Numbered from the stretch's first letter, positions 43,109 through 51,826 are shown. The stretch is DNA of 64,000 nucleotides from Desulfocurvus sp. (GCA_020692325.1 JAIMKR010000001.1:281794-345793), one strand, 5' to 3'. Numbers and translations are program-made. Notes: a model not told the origin generated them from the sequence alone.

Positions 43109-46100
43109 TGTTGCTTGCCCGCGCCGGTGGTGGCGGTGACGGTGACGGTGCGGCCTTTCTTTTCGCCGCTGTCGAGCATGCGCTTCAGTTCGCGCTTCCA
43201 CTTGGGGCCGCCCAGCCGCTCGGCGAGGTACTCCGTGGTGTGCAGCACCTCGTTGGGCCGGTGCATCCGCATCAGGCAGCGCTTCACGCCCATGCGGCAC
43301 GAGGGGCAGCCCACGATGATGGGCGTGTCCTTGTCCGGCCGCTTGGAGTCGGGCCGGGCGAGGTCGAGCGCCAGCTGCTCGCGCTTCCTGTCGCGGATGC
43401 GGTTGTAGATGTTCGGGCTGGTGAGCGCGCCCAGACCGGATTCGCCGCAGCATCCCGGCGAGAGCCGCACCTGCGCACCGAGCGCGTCGGCGATGGCCTT
43501 GCGGTAGATTTCCGGGGCCTTCACCTTGGGCACGTCCACCCACTCCGCGTGGCAGGCGGCGTGGTACAGCAGCTTCTCGCCCTCCTCGCCCTTGGCCGGC
43601 TTGGGCAGCCGCAAATGCGCCAGCCGCCCCAGCAGGAACTGCACGATGTCCTGGTGACGCGGCGGCTCGGCCAGCTCCTGGTTGAAGTCATAATTCTCCA
43701 GCGACTCGCGACAGGTGCCGCAGCTGGTGACGAGGGTGGTGGCCTTCATGCCCGCGCGGCCGGTGGCGATGAGCGTGTCCAGAATCTCCTGGATGGTGCG
43801 GTGCCGGTTGGCGTTGTAGGCCTCCGTGCAGCCGCTGGCCAGCAGCGGGTAGCCACAGCACAAGTGCCGCTCGGGCATCACCACGTTCACGCCGGACTTG
43901 AGCAGCAGGTACACGCCGGCCAGCCCGATGTCGTGGGTGAACAGCCCAGCGCCGCAGCCGGGGAAGTACAACACCGTGTCGTCCGGCGCGGCGGCGGCGT
44001 TGCGGAACAGCGAATGTTCCGCGAGGTTCAGCTCCTGGGCCAGGTTGCGCAGGTCCACCAGCGGGCCGGGGCCCTGCAGGGCGGGGCTCTCCAGACGCCT
44101 GCGGAAATGCCCGGGCACCAACCGCAGCACGCTGTTGGCGGCGGCCTGTCCCAGCGAAAGCATCTTGGCGGTCCTGGGTAGCCGGCTGGACGGATCGTGG
44201 GCCAGGGTGGTGAGCACCATGCTCTTGAGGGGGTGCCCGCCCTTGCCCTTGTATTCGAGGAACGAGCGGATTTGCAGCGCGTTGGCGGCGGAGTCGATCT
44301 TGACCGGGCAGATGGCCTTGCACTTTCCGCAGGCGGTGCAGTGCTCCATGATGTCGCGCAGTCGGTCCAGCAACTCGGCCGAGGGTTCGCCGCCCTGCAC
44401 CTGCGAGTAGTAGATGGCCTCGGCCAGCGCGCCCAGGCTGAGATTCTTGTTGCGCGGATGATAGAGCAGCCCCCGCGCGGGGTTGTACATGGGGCACACC
44501 TGCTTGCACTTGCCGCAGCGCGTGCAGGTCTGCACGTTTTTCAGCAGCTCGATGAGATTCTCCTTGTCCTTCAGCGCGGTCTTGCGCAGATCGCCGATGA
44601 GGCGGTTGAAGGAGAAGGTGTACGGCTCGGCGATGAGCTCCCGGCGCACCAGCTTGCCGGGGTTGAGCACGTTTTTCGGGTCCACCTGGACCTTGTAGGC
44701 CTTGAGGGCGTCGATGCGGTCCTGCGGGAGAAATCCGATTTTGGTGATGCCCACGCCGTGCTCGCCGGAGATGACGCCGCCGAGTTCCTGCACCTTGGCG
44801 AAAACGGCGTCCACGGCCTCGTAGGCTTGCTGCATCATCTCGGGATCGTTGGAGTTCACCGGCAGGTTCACGTGGCAGTTGCCATCGCCCGCGTGCATGT
44901 GCGTGGCGATGATGATGCGCTTGGCCACGATCTCCTGATAGAAGTCCTCCAGCTCGCGGTCGTGCTTGGGGTACTTGTCCTTGAGCTCGTGGAACAGCAG
45001 GCGCACCTGGCTGGCCAGCTCCTCGTCGGAGAGGTCGTCGGAGGTGGTGCGTTTTCTCAGGATGAACAGCGCGCGTTCGATGCCGAAGTCGATGTCGGGG
45101 TCGTCGAAGGGCACGCCCGGCAGCTCGCGCACCTTGAGCAGGGCGCGGCGGGCGATCTTGGCCATGTAGAAGAGGTTCAGGTTCTCCAGATACTGCGAGA
45201 AGTCGGGGATGGCCCGCATGGGGATGACCACGTCCTCGTTGATCTTGAACCCGGAGGTGCGCTTGGAGATGGCCGAGAGCTTGTGCCGGTCCTCCCAGAA
45301 CAGCTCGGCCTCCTTCTCGTCGCGCGCGGCGAAGATGTCCACGCCGGGATACGGCTCGGCGATGGCCAGCACGGCGTCCACGGCGTCGGAGAGCGCGGCC
45401 TCGTCGTCGGAATCGAGCTGCAGGATGAGCACGCTGATGGGGTCGCCCTCGTACCGCGTGGACTTCTTTTTGTACTCGATGGCCTCCACGTACTTGGTGC
45501 CGAATTCCTCCAGGGCGCTGATCTTGACCATGTCGCCCTGTTTGCGGATGGCGTCGCGCAGGCCCACCACGTCGCCAATGACGTACATGGCGTTTTTCAT
45601 GCTGCGGCCGAAGAACTCCAGCACCAGCACGCGCGAGTATTTGGGCTGCGGGTGCAGGGTGAAGCAGCACGTGGTGATGATGCCGTCCACGCCCTCCTTC
45701 TGCACGCCGGGCAGTCCGCCCAGGAACTTGTTGGTCACGTCCTTGCCCAGGCCGGTGGTGCGCACCTCCTCGCCGGAGAGCGTCACCGTCCGCGTCACCG
45801 CGCCCTTGTCGTCGAGCACCTCGAACACGGCGCTTTCGCCGGCGAATATTTTGTGGCCGGGGTGATCCTTGCGGCGCACGGTGATGACCTCGCCCTGCGG
45901 GGTCACCATCTCGAAGGAGTGGATGTTGTCGATGGTGGTGCCGTACTCGAAGGCGAAGGGCCCGCCGGAGTTCTCGGAAATGTTGCCGCCCAGCGTGGAG
46001 CCGGCCTTGCTCGCGGGGTCCACGATGAACAACAGGTTCTGCTCGGCCGCGGCCTTGATGGCGTCGAGCGTGATCACGCCGGCCTGCGCCGTGAGGAGCA

Positions 46101-46719
46101 TGGCGTCGGGATCGACGTCGATGATCTTCTTGAAGCGCGAGAGCGAAAGCACCACCGCGCGCGAGAACATGGGAATGGCCCCGCCGGTGAGGCCCGTGCC
46201 GCCGCCGCGCGGAATGACGCCGAAATCAAGGAGGTTGGCGAGCTGGACGATCTTGCGCACCTGCTCCGTGGTCTCGGGGAAAAGCACGAACAGGGGCAGC
46301 TCCAGGTGCAGGTCCGTGGCGTCGGTGGCGCACTCGATGCGCGTGTTCGGCGCGTCGCCGACGCACTCGGCCGGCATGAAGTCCATGAGCCGGCCCTTGA
46401 GCTTGTGGGCGAAGGTCTGGTCGTCCTCGTAACGCCGCCAGAAGGCGGCCACTGCGTCCGCCAGCAGACGCGGGAACTCGCCGGAAAGGCTGGGCCGGGC
46501 GATGGAAAGCTTGCGGTCCACGCTCTCGCGGACCAGTTTGGCGTCGACGAAGGGATTGTAACGCACGAGGAACAGCTCGGCGGCCAGGCTCATGGCCAGC
46601 TCACGCACGCCGTCAGGCCACTGGGCGAAACCGCCCTCCTCCGGGCTTGCGGTGAGGCCGAGCACGCGGGTCAGAATGCGTTCGTCGGAAATGGAGATAT
46701 GCGGGCCGATAAGAGGCAT
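43105..46719 (-). CDS. FAD-linked oxidase/iron-sulfur/CCG fusion, probable D-lactate dehydrogenase
   Basis: A 1204-residue fusion of the functions of GlcD and GlcF. It has an FAD-binding domain (FGVIPRGGGTGLTGGAIPM near 160 and AGSTLGGNISENSGGPFAF), the FAD-oxidase C-terminal domain (HMHAGDGNCHVNLP; GGVISGEHGVGITK), two ferredoxin motifs (CTRCGKCKQVC and CTACGKCKAIC), and CCG domains (HLCCGYPLLASG; GCCGESGLG). Large fusions of this kind act as D-lactate dehydrogenases in Desulfovibrio; another 2-hydroxy acid is possible. The ATG at 46719 has GGAGAC upstream; the frame is open 186 bases further without similarity. It is divergent from the aminotransferase gene. Confidence 0.9.
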   Translation of the reverse strand: MPLIGPHISISDERILTRVLGLTASPEEGGFAQWPDGVRELAMSLAAELFLVRYNPFVDAKLVRESVDRKLSIARPSLSGEFPRLLADAVAAFWRRYEDDQTFAHKLKGRLMDFMPAECVGDAPNTRIECATDATDLHLELPLFVLFPETTEQVRKIVQLANLLDFGVIPRGGGTGLTGGAIPMFSRAVVLSLSRFKKIIDVDPDAMLLTAQAGVITLDAIKAAAEQNLLFIVDPASKAGSTLGGNISENSGGPFAFEYGTTIDNIHSFEMVTPQGEVITVRRKDHPGHKIFAGESAVFEVLDDKGAVTRTVTLSGEEVRTTGLGKDVTNKFLGGLPGVQKEGVDGIITTCCFTLHPQPKYSRVLVLEFFGRSMKNAMYVIGDVVGLRDAIRKQGDMVKISALEEFGTKYVEAIEYKKKSTRYEGDPISVLILQLDSDDEAALSDAVDAVLAIAEPYPGVDIFAARDEKEAELFWEDRHKLSAISKRTSGFKINEDVVIPMRAIPDFSQYLENLNLFYMAKIARRALLKVRELPGVPFDDPDIDFGIERALFILRKRTTSDDLSDEELASQVRLLFHELKDKYPKHDRELEDFYQEIVAKRIIIATHMHAGDGNCHVNLPVNSNDPEMMQQAYEAVDAVFAKVQELGGVISGEHGVGITKIGFLPQDRIDALKAYKVQVDPKNVLNPGKLVRRELIAEPYTFSFNRLIGDLRKTALKDKENLIELLKNVQTCTRCGKCKQVCPMYNPARGLLYHPRNKNLSLGALAEAIYYSQVQGGEPSAELLDRLRDIMEHCTACGKCKAICPVKIDSAANALQIRSFLEYKGKGGHPLKSMVLTTLAHDPSSRLPRTAKMLSLGQAAANSVLRLVPGHFRRRLESPALQGPGPLVDLRNLAQELNLAEHSLFRNAAAAPDDTVLYFPGCGAGLFTHDIGLAGVYLLLKSGVNVVMPERHLCCGYPLLASGCTEAYNANRHRTIQEILDTLIATGRAGMKATTLVTSCGTCRESLENYDFNQELAEPPRHQDIVQFLLGRLAHLRLPKPAKGEEGEKLLYHAACHAEWVDVPKVKAPEIYRKAIADALGAQVRLSPGCCGESGLGALTSPNIYNRIRDRKREQLALDLARPDSKRPDKDTPIIVGCPSCRMGVKRCLMRMHRPNEVLHTTEYLAERLGGPKWKRELKRMLDSGEKKGRTVTVTATTGAGKQQ

Positions 46720-46947
46720 GTGGATTGCGTCTCCAGGCTGGGGGAATGGGTTGCGGGCGGGACGGACCGCGCCGTGAAGGGCGGAATATAGGTCGCGTTT
46801 TGCCGGTTGGCAAGGGCGTGCGGGTGATTGCCCGCCAGCGGAGATGACCGCCCGCCGGCGTCTGGACAGCCGCAGGACGCCGGCGTATGTCGAGCGTTTC
46901 CGCAATCACCCATCCAACCCAAGACCAAGCCGCGAGGTGACGCGCCC

Positions 46948-48081
46948 ATGAGCATTCAGGAATTCGCCGACCTCACCCTTTTCATCACCGGTCCCACCTT
47001 CGTCCGCCCGGAGATCCGCCGGGCCGCCTCCCTGCCGGAATTCGGCCACCGCGACGCCGAGAACCTCAAACGTTTCGTCCCCATCATGGACGGCCTGCGC
47101 GAGATCGCCGGCTGCGGCGGGGACTACCACGTCATGCTGTGCAACGGTTCCGGCTCCAACGCGCTGGAGACCACCGTTCGCTCCCTGGTGGCCGACGACG
47201 AATGCGTGCTCAACGTCTCCATCGGGGCCTTCGGCGACCTGTACCACAAGATGGCCGTCCAAAACGGCAAGAACGCCGTCCAGCTCAAGTTCGCGCCCGG
47301 TGAGGCCATCGACCCGGCCAGGCTGGAGGCGGCGCTGATGGAGCACAAGCCGGCGGTTGTCACCTTCACCCACAACGAGACCTCCACCGGCGTGCTGAAC
47401 GACCTGCGCGCGGTGTGCGCCCTCGTGCGCAAGCACGGGGCCCTGCCGCTGGCCGACGGCGTGAGCCTGCTCGGCGGCGCACCCATCGACCTCACTGGCT
47501 CCGGCGCGGCCACATACGTCACCAGCACGCAAAAATCCCTGGCCCTGCCCGCCGGCTTCGGCGTGCTGTTCGCCAACGACGAGGCCGTGGAAAAGGCCAA
47601 GGCGGTCAAAAACCGTGGTTTCACCACGGACCTGCTCGCCCAGCTGGCCAGCGCGGAAAAGCACCAGACGCTGACCACGCCCAACACCACCCTGGCCAAC
47701 CAGATGGCCGTGCAGATCGACCACATCGTACACGAGGAGGGCGTGGTCAAACGCTTCGCCCGCCACGCCGCGATGCGCGACATGACCCATGATTTCGTGC
47801 GCTCCCTGCCGGGGTACGAGCTGCTCGCTCCGGAGGGCTTCCGCTCGCCCACCATGACCGCCGTGCGGGCGCCGAAAGGCGTCGGCGTGGCGCATCTCAA
47901 GGAGATCAAGGAGGCCATGCGCGCCAAAGGCTACCTGTTCGACATCGGCTACAGCAAGCTCAACACCGACCTGGAGTCCAGGGGCGAGCGCGTGCTGCTG
48001 CGCCTGGGCCACATGGGCGACATCACCCCGGACATGCTCGCCGCCTACTTCGAGGCGCTGCGGCCCGAACTGCTGAAATAG
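46948..48081 (+). CDS. Class V aminotransferase (serine/alanine-glyoxylate type)
   Basis: PLP-dependent transaminase of 377 residues. TGPTFVRPEIRRA opens the fold, NGSGSNALETTVRSL is the cofactor-phosphate region, ADGVSLLGG contains the pyridine-nitrogen Asp, and K196 in TSTQKSLALPAGFGV is the PLP lysine. The substrate is likely serine, alanine or phosphonate with glyoxylate or pyruvate. GAGGTGA precedes the ATG at 46948. Divergently transcribed from the large oxidoreductase. Confidence 0.88.
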   Translation: MSIQEFADLTLFITGPTFVRPEIRRAASLPEFGHRDAENLKRFVPIMDGLREIAGCGGDYHVMLCNGSGSNALETTVRSLVADDECVLNVSIGAFGDLYHKMAVQNGKNAVQLKFAPGEAIDPARLEAALMEHKPAVVTFTHNETSTGVLNDLRAVCALVRKHGALPLADGVSLLGGAPIDLTGSGAATYVTSTQKSLALPAGFGVLFANDEAVEKAKAVKNRGFTTDLLAQLASAEKHQTLTTPNTTLANQMAVQIDHIVHEEGVVKRFARHAAMRDMTHDFVRSLPGYELLAPEGFRSPTMTAVRAPKGVGVAHLKEIKEAMRAKGYLFDIGYSKLNTDLESRGERVLLRLGHMGDITPDMLAAYFEALRPELLK

Positions 48082-48110
48082 GCGCGCGGCCGTCGCGCGC
48101 GGACAAAAGG

Positions 48111-48147
48111 AAGCCCCCGTTCGGCATTCGCCGCACGGGGGCTTTTC
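48111..48147. terminator. Terminator after aminotransferase gene
   Basis: AAGCCCCCGT / ACGGGGGCTT forms a 10-bp stem ending in TTTTC on the plus strand. The left side has an AAAAGG run, so it may also serve the minus strand. Confidence 0.8.
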
Positions 48148-48202
48148 TATTCGACCGTCCTCAAGGGACGTCGGATCGCCAGGCCGCGATCCGCGGAGCC
48201 GG

Positions 48203-48442
48203 TCAGTTCCCGGCCAACATGCAGAGGCCCTGGTTCATGGCGAACGCGAAGGCCTCCTCCCTGTTCATGCACCGCTCGTCGAAGCAGTATTGCTTTCCGG
48301 CGTCCTCCCCGGCGCGGTGCTTTCTGGCGGAAAACCCGGGCACGAAATCCCCTTCGGGATTCTGGATGGCGAATGGCCGCACTTCCCAATCGTTGACCAG
48401 CTGCATCCTGCCCGTGAATATCCGCTTGCCCCGCAGATTCAT
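48203..48442 (-). CDS. Small hypothetical protein (79 aa)
   Basis: The 79-residue product begins MNLRGKRIFTGRMQLVNDW and contains two cysteines (YCFDERC). It is soluble and charged, without a recognised domain. A strong ribosome site, GGGGGGTGAG, precedes the ATG. It is downstream of the Hsp20 gene on the same strand. Confidence 0.6.
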   Translation of the reverse strand: MNLRGKRIFTGRMQLVNDWEVRPFAIQNPEGDFVPGFSARKHRAGEDAGKQYCFDERCMNREEAFAFAMNQGLCMLAGN

Positions 48443-48507
48443 GACTCACCCCCCACAGCTTGGCGGCCCCTCAACCGCCGGTCCGCGTCCCCCGTGGCCC
48501 CAGACGT

Positions 48508-48990
48508 TTACTCCTCGATTTTGATGCTGCGTTTCGGCTCGCCGGGATGGGCCTTGGGAAGAACCACCCGCAGCACGCCCTTCTCGAATTTGGCCTTCAC
48601 GCCAGCCTCATTCACCTCGCAAGGCAGCGGCACGGCCCTGGTGAACCGGCCATAACTGCGCTCGATGCGGTGGTAGCTGTCCTTCTTCTCCTCATCCTCG
48701 AATTTCTTCTCACCGCTGATGACGAACGCCCCGTTCTCCAGGCGGATGTCCACGTCCTTGGCCTCCAGACCGGGCAGTTCCGCCTCGATCTTGACCTCCT
48801 TCTCACCCTCGGAGACGTTGACTGCCGGATACGCCTCCCTGCCGCCGAAGAATCCACGAGTCATCTCATCGAGCAGCGAGGGCGCGCCGAACGGGCTGCG
48901 CCAGAATTCCTCCATCATGTCGCTGATGCTCACCGGCCGCAGGGTTTCCTCCGAGCGATTCCGCAGCGCAGGGAGCGGATTCCTCAACAT
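48508..48990 (-). CDS. Small heat-shock protein, Hsp20/alpha-crystallin family
   Basis: Cytoplasmic ATP-independent chaperone of 160 residues. The alpha-crystallin domain runs from about 55 (YPAVNVSEGEKEVKIEAELPG) through SGEKKFEDEEKKDSYHRIERSYG to FEKGVLRVVLPK, followed by the C-terminal IKIEE-type I-x-I tail. The ATG at 48990 has GGAGGTG seven bases upstream; a TTG 15 bases earlier is less likely. No clear heat-shock promoter was identified. Confidence 0.93.
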   Translation of the reverse strand: MLRNPLPALRNRSEETLRPVSISDMMEEFWRSPFGAPSLLDEMTRGFFGGREAYPAVNVSEGEKEVKIEAELPGLEAKDVDIRLENGAFVISGEKKFEDEEKKDSYHRIERSYGRFTRAVPLPCEVNEAGVKAKFEKGVLRVVLPKAHPGEPKRSIKIEE

Positions 48991-49342
48991 TTCGCGCACC
49001 TCCAATGGCTACAGGTTCATTCGAATTTCACCGCGCGTCATGCGGACTGGCGCATGTCGCACCTTTTTCCCCCCATCGAGAGGGATGTTTCCATAGTTCC
49101 ATCAATAAGCATTCCGGCCGGAATCACAAGAGCAATTTTCCCCGTACAGGGCCGCGACCATCCCCAGTACCTTGAATTCGCGGTCAAAAATTCCTTCCAT
49201 CGAAAACTCGCCGCGCGCATTGACAAGAAGCACGCAACGCCCCCGGAGGGGCGAGGCCCCCATCGGTTTCAACAGGAACGGGGGCCCGTGCCGACGGCGT
49301 TGGGCAAGACGCGGTGCAAATCACTATTGGAAAAGTCTTATA

Positions 49343-49360
49343 TGTGCAGACAAATGCACA
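49343..49360. promoter_or_regulatory. Palindrome TGTGCA-N6-TGCACA, probable enhancer site
   Basis: A perfect 6-bp inverted repeat with a six-base spacer, centred about 63 bases upstream of the -24 GG of the sigma-54 promoter, in AT-rich DNA suited to bending. Typical placement for an NtrC-type activator; the activator itself is not in the window. Confidence 0.55.
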
Positions 49361-49413
49361 ACTATTACTCATCAGAATTGAACAACATGACGTTATTACT
49401 TAATTTTTACAAA

Positions 49414-49429
49414 TGGCACGGCGTATGCT
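49414..49429 (+). promoter_or_regulatory. Sigma-54 promoter of the ZraP-like module
   Basis: TGGCACG-GCGT-ATGCT retains the -24 GG and -12 GC with ten bases between; only the first T of TTGC differs from consensus. The gene start is about 57 bases downstream. Confidence 0.75.
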
Positions 49430-49485
49430 TAAGTGAGGAACAAGTGCGGCGAAGCGCTCGCGGCACTGCACACAGGAGGCACATG

Positions 49486-49803
49486 ATGAAGGCATTCTCC
49501 AAAATTTTCCTGGCGGCCGGGGCCGCAGTCGCCTTGTCCGCCACCCTGGCCCTCGCCGCCGACAGCACCCCGCGCAACGCAGCCGGCTGCCCGGGCGCGG
49601 CGTACTCCGGCCAAATGGGCCAGGGGATGAGGGGCTCCGGTTATGGACACAGGGGATACGGCCACATGACCGCCGATCGCATGGGCCACGGCCGCAATGG
49701 CCACAACGGCATGATGCGCAACGTGTCCGCCACGAACGCGGACAGCTACCGCATGGGCCCCCGCGCGGCGTGGATGTCCGGCGGCGCGGGCCGCGCCATT
49801 TAG
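49486..49803 (+). CDS. Secreted Gly/His/Met-rich small protein
   Basis: A 105-residue precursor. A signal peptide (MKAFSKIFLAAGAAVALSATLALA) precedes a short mature chain very rich in Gly, His, Met and Arg (GYGHRGYGHMTADRMGHG), which suggests metal binding in the periplasm. AGGAGG is best spaced for the ATG at 49486; another ATG lies at 49483. It is directly downstream of a sigma-54 promoter and followed by a ZraP-like gene, so it probably belongs to a metal or envelope-stress response. No family is firmly recognised. Confidence 0.72.
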   Translation: MKAFSKIFLAAGAAVALSATLALAADSTPRNAAGCPGAAYSGQMGQGMRGSGYGHRGYGHMTADRMGHGRNGHNGMMRNVSATNADSYRMGPRAAWMSGGAGRAI

Positions 49804-49813
49804 CCGAAAGGCT

Positions 49814-49855
49814 GGCTCCCGGCGGCGCTCCTTCCTCCCTCCGCCGCCGGGAGCC
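49814..49855 (+). repeat. Strong hairpin between the two envelope-stress genes
   Basis: GGCTCCCGGCGGC (49814-49826) pairs perfectly with GCCGCCGGGAGCC (49843-49855) across a 16-base loop. No T run follows, so it may attenuate or protect the upstream transcript, giving unequal expression of the two genes. Confidence 0.6.
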
Positions 49856-49936
49856 ATGTTCCGACAAAAATAAAGCCCCGGCCGGCTCCCCCAGAACCGT
49901 CACCGGCCACAACCACCAACCCAAGCGAGCACCACA

Positions 49937-50476
49937 ATGAAGCGTTTCCCCAAAATCCTCGCGGCCACCTGCGCCGCCGTCGCCCTGTCCTCCTCCCTGG
50001 CCCTGGCCGCCGAGCCCGTCCACCACGCCACCCCGGCCGATCACTCGGTCCACACCGGCTACGGCCCCCACGGCTTCGGCCCCATGATGGGCCCTCTCTC
50101 CCAGCTGCCGCCTGAGAAGCAGGAGGCCGCGCGCAAGCTGATGGCCGAACACGCCAAGGTCATGTTCCCCCTGCATCAGAGCATGTACGCCAAATACGCC
50201 GCCCTGGAGGCCGTGAACGCCGCGGGCGAGGGCACGAGCTCCAAGGCTCAGGCCGTCATCCGCGACATCGCCGACATCCAGTCCCGGATGCTCACCGAGG
50301 ACAGCGCCTTCCGCGCCAACATGTTCAAGGAGACCGGCCTGCGCATGCCCGTCATGGGCCACCACGGCATGTTCGGTGGCGGTATGATGGCCGGCGGCGG
50401 CTGCGGCCAGATGGGCCAGATGGGTCAGATGATGGGCGGTCACGATTCCATGCCCGCCCCGGCTCCGGCGAAATAA
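49937..50476 (+). CDS. ZraP/Spy-like periplasmic heavy-metal sensor protein
   Basis: The 179-residue precursor has a signal peptide (1-25, ending LALA) and a helical core LPPEKQEAARKLMAEHAKVM and AQAVIRDIADIQSRMLTED, the heavy-metal-resistance/CpxP-Spy fold. His-rich N-terminal and Met/Gly/His-rich C-terminal tails (GQMGQMGQMMGGHD) probably bind metal. ZraP homologues are zinc-binding chaperones controlled by sigma-54 systems, which fits the promoter upstream of the previous gene. The ribosome site is weak. Confidence 0.82.
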   Translation: MKRFPKILAATCAAVALSSSLALAAEPVHHATPADHSVHTGYGPHGFGPMMGPLSQLPPEKQEAARKLMAEHAKVMFPLHQSMYAKYAALEAVNAAGEGTSSKAQAVIRDIADIQSRMLTEDSAFRANMFKETGLRMPVMGHHGMFGGGMMAGGGCGQMGQMGQMMGGHDSMPAPAPAK

Positions 50477-50503
50477 CAGCGCGGTTCTTCCGTCGCCACA
50501 ATC

Positions 50504-50540
50504 AAAAGGGCGGTCCTCCTCGCGGGGGATCGCCCTTTTC
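50504..50540. terminator. Terminator between ZraP-like and L,D-transpeptidase genes
   Basis: AAAAGGGCG / CGCCCTTTT outer stem with an inner GGTCC/GGGATC part; A and T runs on opposite sides allow use from both strands by these convergent genes. Confidence 0.8.
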
Positions 50541-50558
50541 CGTTGTCGCTCGGCAAGG

Positions 50559-51383
50559 TCAGCGGTCGATGTCCGGCAGCCCCCAGGCTCCGCGCAAGTG
50601 TTCGTACTCGGCCCGCGGCAGCTGCACCAACACCGGCCGGGAGGACGCGGTGAGCCAATGCAGCGTGGCGTTCAGATTCGCCACCTCCATGCTCGTGCAG
50701 CCGGAGGTGCCCACGCCCGGTCCTTCCTGAATATGCATGAATATGCAGGAGCCGCCACCGGGAACGCGCGGCGAAACGTTGTGCTCCACGAACGCGCCCA
50801 TGCGGTACAATCCGTCGGGGCGCAGCATGGTCTCCGCGCTGTTCCAGTCCGCGTCGGCAGGCCTTGGCCCGTCCACGAAGGCGTTGTAGTGCGTGGAGGC
50901 CAGGTCGTCCACGCAGACGAGTCCGTGGGACGTGTTCAGCACGGGCAGGCCGTGGAGGCCCAGACCAGCGGGGTCCTCGGCGAAGGCCGGGCCGAGGGCG
51001 AACGCGCCCGCAGGGGCCTTGGCGTCGCCCTCGCGCTTCACCGGCCCGGGACCGAGCGCCACGCCGTGCAGGCCGCGCCCCCAGCCTAGGCCCTTGCGCC
51101 CCACGTTCGCGTCGAAGGCCCCGCCCACGGGCCGCCAGGTCCCGCTGGCCGGGTCGCGCTCGTAGCGGGCCATGCGCGCGTGGGGGCTCGACCAGTCCGC
51201 CGCGACGACGAGAACGAGCTGACGCGCGCCGGCCGTCGGGTCGGATTTCGCGGCCGGCGCTGAGGAAGACGTCGGATTGGCCGCCGGTGCGGAGCCGGCG
51301 CTGGCCGGCGCGGCGCACAGGCACACGAGCGTCAGGCACAACGTCGCGGCCGCGGCGACGCCGGCCATGGACCGCGCGCTCAT
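50559..51383 (-). CDS. L,D-transpeptidase family (YkuD-like) exported protein
   Basis: The 274-residue precursor has a signal peptide (residues 1-29, ending APASAG) and a Ser/Ala-rich linker. The catalytic domain has KAPAGAFALGPAF and the active-site motif HIQEGPGVGTSGCTSM, with nucleophile C229 and a histidine near 216. It would cross-link peptidoglycan or attach proteins in the periplasm, or trim. The start overlaps the stop of the VOC gene by four bases (ATGA), so the two are coupled. Confidence 0.85.
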   Translation of the reverse strand: MSARSMAGVAAAATLCLTLVCLCAAPASAGSAPAANPTSSSAPAAKSDPTAGARQLVLVVAADWSSPHARMARYERDPASGTWRPVGGAFDANVGRKGLGWGRGLHGVALGPGPVKREGDAKAPAGAFALGPAFAEDPAGLGLHGLPVLNTSHGLVCVDDLASTHYNAFVDGPRPADADWNSAETMLRPDGLYRMGAFVEHNVSPRVPGGGSCIFMHIQEGPGVGTSGCTSMEVANLNATLHWLTASSRPVLVQLPRAEYEHLRGAWGLPDIDR

Positions 51384-51826
51384 TTCACCGGGGGCAGCAC
51401 CAGGCCCCCGCGCTCGTCGAAAGTGAACATCGGGCCCCAGGCCACTTCCCAGAGATGCCCCTCGGGGTCCTCGAAATAGCCGGAATAGCCGCCCCAGAAA
51501 GTGTCCGCCGCGGGTTTGGCGATGCGCCCCCCCGCGGCACCGGCCCGGGCCAGCAGCTCGTCCACCTCAGCGCGGCTGGCGCAGTTGCAGGCCAGCGTCA
51601 CGCCGTCGAAGGAGCCGGAGGGGGCCCGCCGCGAGGACGGCAGGGTGGCGTCCTCCAGCAGGCCGCCACGGGGATACAACGCCAGCACGGCCGCGCCGCA
51701 CTGGTAGAAACGAACGTCGCCGCCGCAAAGGGTGGAGGGCTTCAAGCCCAGTCCCTGTTCGTAAAAGGCGCCGGCGCGGCCAATGTCATCCACGCCGAGG
51801 GTGATGGTGGTCAGACGCAGGTCCAT
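51380..51826 (-). CDS. VOC-superfamily (glyoxalase/bleomycin-resistance-like) protein
   Basis: The 148-residue product has a two-repeat VOC fold: LRLTTITLGVDDIGRAGAFYEQGLGL at the N terminus and YSGYFEDPEGHLWEVAWGP at the C terminus, with a metal-type Glu. The substrate is unknown. GAGGAGG precedes the ATG. It begins inside the last 41 bases of cbiC. Confidence 0.87.
   Translation of the reverse strand: MDLRLTTITLGVDDIGRAGAFYEQGLGLKPSTLCGGDVRFYQCGAAVLALYPRGGLLEDATLPSSRRAPSGSFDGVTLACNCASRAEVDELLARAGAAGGRIAKPAADTFWGGYSGYFEDPEGHLWEVAWGPMFTFDERGGLVLPPVK

Larger units (their letters stand above)
49006..49482. other. Regulatory region between Hsp20 and ZraP-like module
   Basis: No gene recognised. 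The right part is AT-rich and carries a palindrome (49343-49360) and a sigma-54 promoter (49414-49429) for the plus-strand genes. A 62-codon minus-strand frame near 49038-49226 was considered and not accepted. Confidence 0.6.

Noticed and set aside
44197-46791. 864-codon plus-strand frame opposite the large oxidoreductase
   Set aside because: Same shadow effect; no signal, domain or ribosome site.
49038-49226. 62-codon minus-strand frame upstream of Hsp20
   Set aside because: No family signature or clear ribosome site; lies in a regulatory region and no coding-like third-position bias was convincing.
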